From Amaurobius ferox (taxonomy: Eukaryota > Arthropoda > Arachnida > Araneae > Amaurobiidae), in contig OX578134.1 of NCBI GenBank assembly GCA_951213105.1, positions 142,956,450 through 143,020,449 of the forward strand: a stretch of DNA of 64,000 nt, in the 5' to 3' direction. The position numbers were made by a program, and so were the translations under genes. Positions within the stretch are counted from its first letter, which is position 1, and the number at the start of each line of letters is the position of its first letter. Of the stretch, positions 59,028 through 64,000 are shown in pieces. The notes below the pieces were generated by a model. It saw only the letters and a program-made list of their open reading frames with translations. It was not told the origin of the DNA and ran no database searches.

Positions 59028-62000
59028 CTACTCCTTTATCGCATAGTGACCGTGAGCCAAGGTATGGACACCATCTTCCAATATATGACGTTTGTCATCT
59101 TTTCCTGATAGGGCAATCTTATTGACTTGTATGGAATGAATCTCATGCTTTGTGCTCCTGATGAGATTCATGGTTCTATGCTGTACTTCTTGCTTGAATA
59201 GGCAGTTCTTGTAGTCCTCGAAGGATATCCTGTTTTTCACGACACATTTCTTTACTCCTTTCGACTTTTTCACCAGGTCAACCTCAGTTTTACAGGCATA
59301 CATCTTAGATCTTAAGCCAACGAACTCTTCTAAGATCTTCCCTGCATTTTCATCCTTCATCTTCCCCAAGACCTTTTTATTTACTCGGGGCATACCATAC
59401 CTATTGTTTTCTGGATAATCTGATGTGTCAAAGTAGTCAATCAATCCTTTCATATCCTCATAAAAGTCCTCGGTCTGTATGTCATAGATGTAACTGTCAG
59501 TGTCCATGTACAATAGCTTGATATCGCCCCCGTATTTAGGCTTCATAAGATTATAATGGAAGTCATACATCAGATGCTTCGATAGATCTAATATACTCAT
59601 GCCGACGTATATTGGCTTATTAAAAATCACTTTCGTCTTGTTCATATGCACGGCGGCTAATCTTTCGTCAAAAATGGTCCTTCCCTTGAAGTTGGGCTTA
59701 GCAACTAGCTTCTCCGCTTTCTGGGGATCGCATACTAGCCTAATATCGAGTCGCTTCCTGATATTTTCCATCGTCTTGCCAAAGACCGAGTTGTTCATAA
59801 GTTTGAAGAAGTCTTTCTCAAAGTCGTTGGTTGCCTTGGTCCTCATATCAGTGTTCAGGTCTATGTACCTCTTCAACCAGGGAGACTGCTGAAACTCCAA
59901 CACTTTGTGCACCTTTTTGAGCTTCACCCCCAACTGCAACAGTTGCTTCAAAACCCTGTAATGAACCACATAATGCTCTTTGTCATAGAGGGTCGTCAGT
60001 AGTTTTGGCTGTTTTGAGCCATCGGGCATCCTGCTCTCAGGTGCTAGAGGTATGTCTGAATGGAGGTTGTGCAGATGGGTCGGGTACTGTAGGTCGCAAT
60101 CTACGATGTATCCTTTGTCTGAGTCATCCTCTACTTGGGTCACATCTGACACAGTGCTCCACTCGAAGCCACCATGCGGTAGGTATTGACTCATGGCCCA
60201 TCCGTAGAGGTTGTTGGCGTCAAGGTACATCAGGTAGTTAGACTTCTTGTTCTCGTCATAGTCCCTCATGTACTTGTTGTTCGCCCTCCCATATCGGTTA
60301 CAGCACTGAGAGATGCCTCCTCTGGTCCCCTTTTCTAGCATGAGTATCATGTCATAGTCTGTCAACAGCTCTAGCTCAACCTCTGTGGTTTTGAGCATGG
60401 CGTCCCACGAGAGTCCGGGTGCAGTGAAGTACCATGCAGGATCCAACTTATAGGTCTTTAGACAGACATCTCTAAAGTGTTCCATGATGTCGGCTAGGAT
60501 GAGTACATCAGTCTTCACATACAAATCGGAATATTCACCCAATGTCTTAATGTTGAAGGCCTTCCATACCCTTTTAGCGTGCTCGTAGTCCTCATCCTTT
60601 ATGTGTGACTCATTCAATTGGTTGTAAAAGTCTTCTTTTGGGGGCAGCTTGGTTTCTTCGCATTTGTCCCACGAGTCCATGTAATCGTATGGATAGACGC
60701 CTTTTCGGGTGACGAGGTCCAGTTTGTCCTTGGGGAAGTACTTGGCTGTCTCCCTGAACTCCTTTACGTTCTTCGCAAGACTGTCGAGGCTAGCGGCCAT
60801 GAACTTGAATGAGTCGACAAACCTCAACTTTATACCAGGTACCTTTACTTTCTTCCCATCGCCTACTTCTACAGTTTTTGCCCCGACCTCCTTACTGAAG
60901 GAAATGTACCTCTCCTCGTTGTTCGGGATGACGTCGATATCACCTTGGTCTCTACCGAGCTCCTTTATGAAGAGATGGGCGTCGTAGCCAGATAAGTTGT
61001 GGATAAACACTGGAATGAACGAAGGCTCTTGGTACTTTAGGTTGCAAAGGTTGTGAGCAGGTCCTCTGTAGTTCGATTCACATTTCGCCGGATTGAGAAG
61101 ATGGTCATGATCTCTAACTTTTCGGAAGTCTGGTTTATCCTTGGGTGAATAGGGTGAAGGTTTCTTCCTGATATCTTCGTCACAGATGTGGCAAACATGG
61201 GTCCTTTGGAAATGCTCTTCATCTTCGGTGGTCATTTTGATGGGTTGCTTCTTATCATAAATGTTCTTTATCGCTAGCGCCTCAGTCTTCACTGTATCAA
61301 AGAACAGCTTGGTGGCATTGGGTCCTCTGTATGTGATTGGTGCCTTATAGTCTGCGTGTTTATATTTGATGTAGACAGTGAAGCTCATAGGTTCATGCTT
61401 TTGATATTTATGTAAGAATGAGCTGTCTTTTGTAGGGCAGCAGGTGTTTATCTTGTTTGTCAAGCACTCAAAGTCTCCATACATCACAAAGGGTAATCGT
61501 AAAGACCTTTGATAGTTTTTGAACCGCAGAGATTCGTTCTCCTCGGGCATTACAATCTTTACTGGTGTATTCTTCCTACAATCCGTTTCATGAGCTTGGA
61601 GGTCCTCTTCGGAGTAATAATACAGCAGGCATCTCTCACAGGTGAATATCTTTCCGTTGTGTTTAGTCACTTGTCCGCTTATCAATTTGGAGAGGTCTTT
61701 TATCCAACAGTAATGACTGTTTCCTTCCTTATTCTTTATGTACAGCAAATTGATGTGTTTGTCTTCCTTATTTTTAGTGATTCTCAATGGGTAAATATCA
61801 TTACCTTCGTATGAATATATGTTCACCGATATGTTATTCAACTTTTCGAACCTGTTAAATACTCTATCTTCCATCTTCACTGGAAACTCGATACCTTCGA
61901 AATTTAGCTCATTATCATATGGCTTATATTTAGAGACTCTATCTACGTGATTATCAGCTGGATAAATAGCGGACAGTATCGCCCACTTAAAGCACTCGTT

Positions 62001-62957
62001 ATCATTTTCATTTTTCACGTTAATGACTGCCTTTTTATCTTTAATTCTTTTCGGTAAATCAATGTAGGATGATCCTCTCAGTGGGTTGTATTTATTGATC
62101 CTCACCTCAAGGTTTTTAATTCTAACAAGCGTCCATCCCGAACCCTTTGCAACAAACTCCTCCATTTCTGTCAATAATTTTTGGATAACCGATCTGTAAT
62201 AAGCTACCAAATCAGTTGATTCTAAGATGACTGCGTTTTCTGTTTTGAAGTTTTTCTCCATTTCTATAATAGCATCGTCTTTACCCTTTTGATAGTCACA
62301 GAGGAATTCGAAATTAACCTTCAAACCATGCAGCCTCTTTATGTGTTTAGTGATGAGTCCCCGGACTAGTGACGCCACATCGTTCAAAAAGTCTTCGGGA
62401 AGCATCAGGTTGTGTTCATTTTGGATGTCGTACGTCTTCAAGCGAGATTCAAAGGCTGTATTAACTTTGTGGAGGGTGTAGAGCCTTCTCTCTCGCGTAT
62501 CTAAAAACAGGTCTGAATCAAACCCGAAATGACGGTTGAACAATACGCTTTCTATGTATGCTATGATGTCTGCCCTCCTTCCTAACCTGGAATAGCCTCT
62601 AATGCCATGCGTTCGACAAAATTCCCGTAGTTGGGGGAGAGTCATGTGATGTAGTCGATGCTCCACCCTTCCACACTCTGGGAGAGCGGTTGCCTTCTTT
62701 GGTTTATAGTTTAGGTGCCCTTTAGATTGTAGGTGCTTATTCATGCTTGATCCCTTAAATAACTTACCGCAACACCTGATCTTACGCACTCTGTTCTTCT
62801 TTGGCTTGCTAAACAAGTCATTGTGGAAACTGGAAAAGCCGTTATGATATTGAATAAGGTCGACCAGCTCCAACTTTTTAAGTTTCGAGTAACCTCGAAT
62901 ATTATTTTCACGACAGTAGCCTTGCAACTGTCGAACGGTTTTAGATTGAAAATCCAT
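59028..62957 (-). CDS. Protein-primed family B DNA polymerase of a Polinton/Maverick-like element
   Basis: This is an intact ORF of 1309 residues. The start ATG (AAAATGG context) is supported by an in-frame TAA 15 codons upstream. Two SAP/Rho-N-like helical repeats (residues 7-39 and 107-136) flank a zinc-finger-like CC...H...H (62-81). The 275-425 segment has a Cys (CFKW, 322) and a His (HYCW, 415). A C2HC finger lies at 440-460. Exonuclease motifs: Exo I YGDFEC (493-498), Exo II HNLSGYD (653-659), Exo III Y..LYVKTD (809-817). Between Exo I and II is an endonuclease-VII/HNH-like insertion (C589, C592, DHDH 616-619, HNLCN 635-639). Polymerase motifs: A DANNLYG (913-919), B KLMNNSVFG (1052-1060), C YMDTDS (1150-1155), then KMY (1218-1220). 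All catalytic acidic residues are present. The protein should replicate the element in the nucleus. GC content is clearly above its surroundings. Host domestication is possible but unsupported. Confidence 0.9.
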   Translation of the reverse strand: MDFQSKTVRQLQGYCRENNIRGYSKLKKLELVDLIQYHNGFSSFHNDLFSKPKKNRVRKIRCCGKLFKGSSMNKHLQSKGHLNYKPKKATALPECGRVEHRLHHMTLPQLREFCRTHGIRGYSRLGRRADIIAYIESVLFNRHFGFDSDLFLDTRERRLYTLHKVNTAFESRLKTYDIQNEHNLMLPEDFLNDVASLVRGLITKHIKRLHGLKVNFEFLCDYQKGKDDAIIEMEKNFKTENAVILESTDLVAYYRSVIQKLLTEMEEFVAKGSGWTLVRIKNLEVRINKYNPLRGSSYIDLPKRIKDKKAVINVKNENDNECFKWAILSAIYPADNHVDRVSKYKPYDNELNFEGIEFPVKMEDRVFNRFEKLNNISVNIYSYEGNDIYPLRITKNKEDKHINLLYIKNKEGNSHYCWIKDLSKLISGQVTKHNGKIFTCERCLLYYYSEEDLQAHETDCRKNTPVKIVMPEENESLRFKNYQRSLRLPFVMYGDFECLTNKINTCCPTKDSSFLHKYQKHEPMSFTVYIKYKHADYKAPITYRGPNATKLFFDTVKTEALAIKNIYDKKQPIKMTTEDEEHFQRTHVCHICDEDIRKKPSPYSPKDKPDFRKVRDHDHLLNPAKCESNYRGPAHNLCNLKYQEPSFIPVFIHNLSGYDAHLFIKELGRDQGDIDVIPNNEERYISFSKEVGAKTVEVGDGKKVKVPGIKLRFVDSFKFMAASLDSLAKNVKEFRETAKYFPKDKLDLVTRKGVYPYDYMDSWDKCEETKLPPKEDFYNQLNESHIKDEDYEHAKRVWKAFNIKTLGEYSDLYVKTDVLILADIMEHFRDVCLKTYKLDPAWYFTAPGLSWDAMLKTTEVELELLTDYDMILMLEKGTRGGISQCCNRYGRANNKYMRDYDENKKSNYLMYLDANNLYGWAMSQYLPHGGFEWSTVSDVTQVEDDSDKGYIVDCDLQYPTHLHNLHSDIPLAPESRMPDGSKQPKLLTTLYDKEHYVVHYRVLKQLLQLGVKLKKVHKVLEFQQSPWLKRYIDLNTDMRTKATNDFEKDFFKLMNNSVFGKTMENIRKRLDIRLVCDPQKAEKLVAKPNFKGRTIFDERLAAVHMNKTKVIFNKPIYVGMSILDLSKHLMYDFHYNLMKPKYGGDIKLLYMDTDSYIYDIQTEDFYEDMKGLIDYFDTSDYPENNRYGMPRVNKKVLGKMKDENAGKILEEFVGLRSKMYACKTEVDLVKKSKGVKKCVVKNRISFEDYKNCLFKQEVQHRTMNLIRSTKHEIHSIQVNKIALSGKDDKRHILEDGVHTLAHGHYAIKE

Positions 62958-63102
62958 TTTGTCTTTCTTTAGAACTACAAATCGTTTCTTTAAATGCTTT
63001 TATTACTGAAGGGGTATACTTTAAACGATTCAATTTTTAATGAGTATTTCAATCATTAAAAATATAGTCATATCTACATCTATTAAATTATGGAAGGGCA
63101 TG
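62958..63102. promoter_or_regulatory. 5' region of the polymerase gene
   Basis: This AT-rich leader upstream of the polymerase ATG would hold its promoter. I see no clear TATA box beyond generic AT richness. Confidence 0.25.
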
Positions 63103-63300
63103 TCATCGTTGTCGGTCGATCGCTATCGCTATCACTATCGCTATCACTGTCAACCTGATATATTGAAAAGGTTTCGTAGAGGTGCATGAACCGTTCTGGA
63201 TGTCATACGTCTTCAAACGACTTTCATAAGCTGTCTCAACTTCATGGGGGGTATGTGCCCTCACCATATTCGTCGAAAGACCTTCCAAAATTCGTCTTCG
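63103..63300 (-). pseudogene. Duplicated fragment of the polymerase N-terminal region
   Basis: The minus strand reads HEVETAYESRLKTYDIQNGS, closely matching polymerase residues 163-182 (HKVNTAFESRLKTYDIQNEH). Beyond that it diverges. In a shifted frame it runs ERFMHLYETFSIYQV and a (DS)n stretch encoded by a GATAGC-type microsatellite (63118-63150). It may be a broken small gene of the element that shares this domain. Confidence 0.5.
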
Positions 63301-63304
63301 TTAG

Positions 63305-63508
63305 GTCCTGTCTCGTATTCTATACAATAATATCTCGTTTGCAGTAAAAATTTGGATCCTGATTGAGCTAGAGTTGACAAGATCAGCGGATGGATACATC
63401 GGAAGAAACAGGATTGAGTTCTGTCCCCCTTCTATCCAAAAATTATTGACGGAGATGGAGGAGATCCATAATGCTTGGCGAGATTTTATAATTTCAAAGT
63501 CTTGATCA
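63305..63508 (+). pseudogene. Inverted relic sharing a polymerase segment
   Basis: The plus-strand frame (open from 63305, no Met) reads ELELTRSADGYIGRNRIEFC, then SIQKLLTEMEEIHNAWRDF. The block IQKLLTEMEE equals polymerase residues 258-267, which are encoded on the other strand. The DNA matches for about 28 bp with three changes (62169-62196 inverse). So a piece was duplicated and inverted, or a separate small gene shares this motif. Confidence 0.45.
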
Positions 63509-64000
63509 TGGTAATATTTTGATTGTTAATATTTAAGAGGCATTTCTTGTGCTCTTTTAAGATGAAGTAAAAAACATAATCTTTGGGGGCAGCGTTCCTT
63601 AACCTCCAGTTAAACTCAATCATTAAGTTATTCGTATCGGTATAGTTTTGATGATGAGAGAGATTAAAGCAGATGATTGGATACAACTTACCAAAATTCG
63701 AATAATTGACCATACAACCTGTTTCAGACGTGATGGTGTTGAGTCCAGATTCCAAAAAGGCTGTGTATAATCGATTATAATCACTTTTCTCAAAATCCAT
63801 CATGTAACTGACAGTTGGCACTTTTACATTGTTGATCATTAACCAACATTCCGTCATATCTAAGTTATCAAACAGCATGTTATTGTGCTTCGAATTTTCG
63901 TATCTTTCAGTGTACTGAGGAATTACGTACAAAGATAAGACTTCATCAGAAGTAGCTTTTATGGTATAAGAGCCGCTAGCGTTTTTATAGAAAATATTAG
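63486..64000 (-). CDS. Capsid-like protein of the Polinton-like element, C-terminal part (runs off window)
   Basis: The frame is open from the window edge to TAA at 63486-63488, about 171 residues, and the true start lies outside. The TTG-initiated reading at 63932 is not a real start. Visible blocks are LYVIPQYTERY, DMTECWLMINNVKVP, GKLYPIICFNLSHHQ, LMIEFNWRLRNAAPKDYVFY and ILKEHKKCLLNI. Alternating hydrophobic strands and the order of these blocks resemble the C-terminal half of the putative double-jelly-roll major capsid protein found beside this polymerase in arthropod Polinton/Maverick-type elements. That identity is my recognition, not proven. It is on the same strand as the polymerase, 529 bp upstream, so the two could be co-oriented genes of one element. 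Confidence 0.55.
   Translation of the reverse strand, partial: NIFYKNASGSYTIKATSDEVLSLYVIPQYTERYENSKHNNMLFDNLDMTECWLMINNVKVPTVSYMMDFEKSDYNRLYTAFLESGLNTITSETGCMVNYSNFGKLYPIICFNLSHHQNYTDTNNLMIEFNWRLRNAAPKDYVFYFILKEHKKCLLNINNQNITMIKTLKL

Noticed and set aside
59599..61814. Several plus-strand ORFs of 64-101 codons
   Set aside because: They are shadows of the minus-strand polymerase gene, which has all family motifs in frame.
63486..63932. Complete 148-codon gene starting at 63932
   Set aside because: The codon there is TTG and the frame stays open to the window edge, so the gene is longer and truncated by the window.

Overview
This is a window of animal nuclear DNA, AT-rich, with spliced genes and a dense load of transposons. 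The only host gene I can support is the 3' part of a Dscam-family neuronal adhesion receptor on the minus strand. Three exons are visible: the second half of one FnIII domain (24928-25116), a whole FnIII domain (5226-5519) and a transmembrane segment (2732-2917). All are phase 1-1 and join in frame across introns of 19.4 kb and 2.3 kb. Dscam architecture, huge AT-rich introns and the transposon mix suggest an arthropod. A chelicerate such as a spider is my best guess, but the sequence does not prove it.

Region 1-25 kb is Dscam intron filled with mobile elements. A ~775-bp hairpin/microsatellite element lies in tandem (538-2111). There are tRNA-derived SINEs (7.1, 12.5 and 14.2 kb). A Penelope-like retroelement relic with a hammerhead ribozyme (9967-12041) is split by a ~1.35-kb hairpin-ended element. 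Four more copies of that element lie at 15.0-23.6 kb. An internally deleted Gypsy element (18.5-19.8 kb) is split by a TTAA-flanked non-autonomous element. A mariner relic sits at 24.5 kb.

Region 25-58 kb has no recognisable host exon. It holds more SINEs, a 27-bp minisatellite, two decayed Tc1-like transposases, mariner and IS630-type relics, and a second hammerhead-like motif inside an inverted repeat (33978-34155). It also holds long (TA)n tracts, a 580-bp inverted-repeat-bounded element made largely of 44-bp repeats (37442-38021), and more hairpin-ended elements, one nested in another.

Region 58-64 kb is different: it is part of a Polinton/Maverick-like virus-related element. An intact 1309-residue family B DNA polymerase (59028-62957, minus) carries N-terminal SAP-like repeats, zinc fingers and an endonuclease-VII-like HNH insertion. 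Upstream on the same strand is the C-terminal part of a capsid-like protein that runs off the window (63486-64000). Between them lies rearranged debris that duplicates pieces of the polymerase gene, one of them inverted. Downstream are a strong hairpin and a degenerate ~46-bp tandem array. The intact, GC-richer polymerase contrasts sharply with the decayed elements elsewhere, so this insertion looks young or selected.
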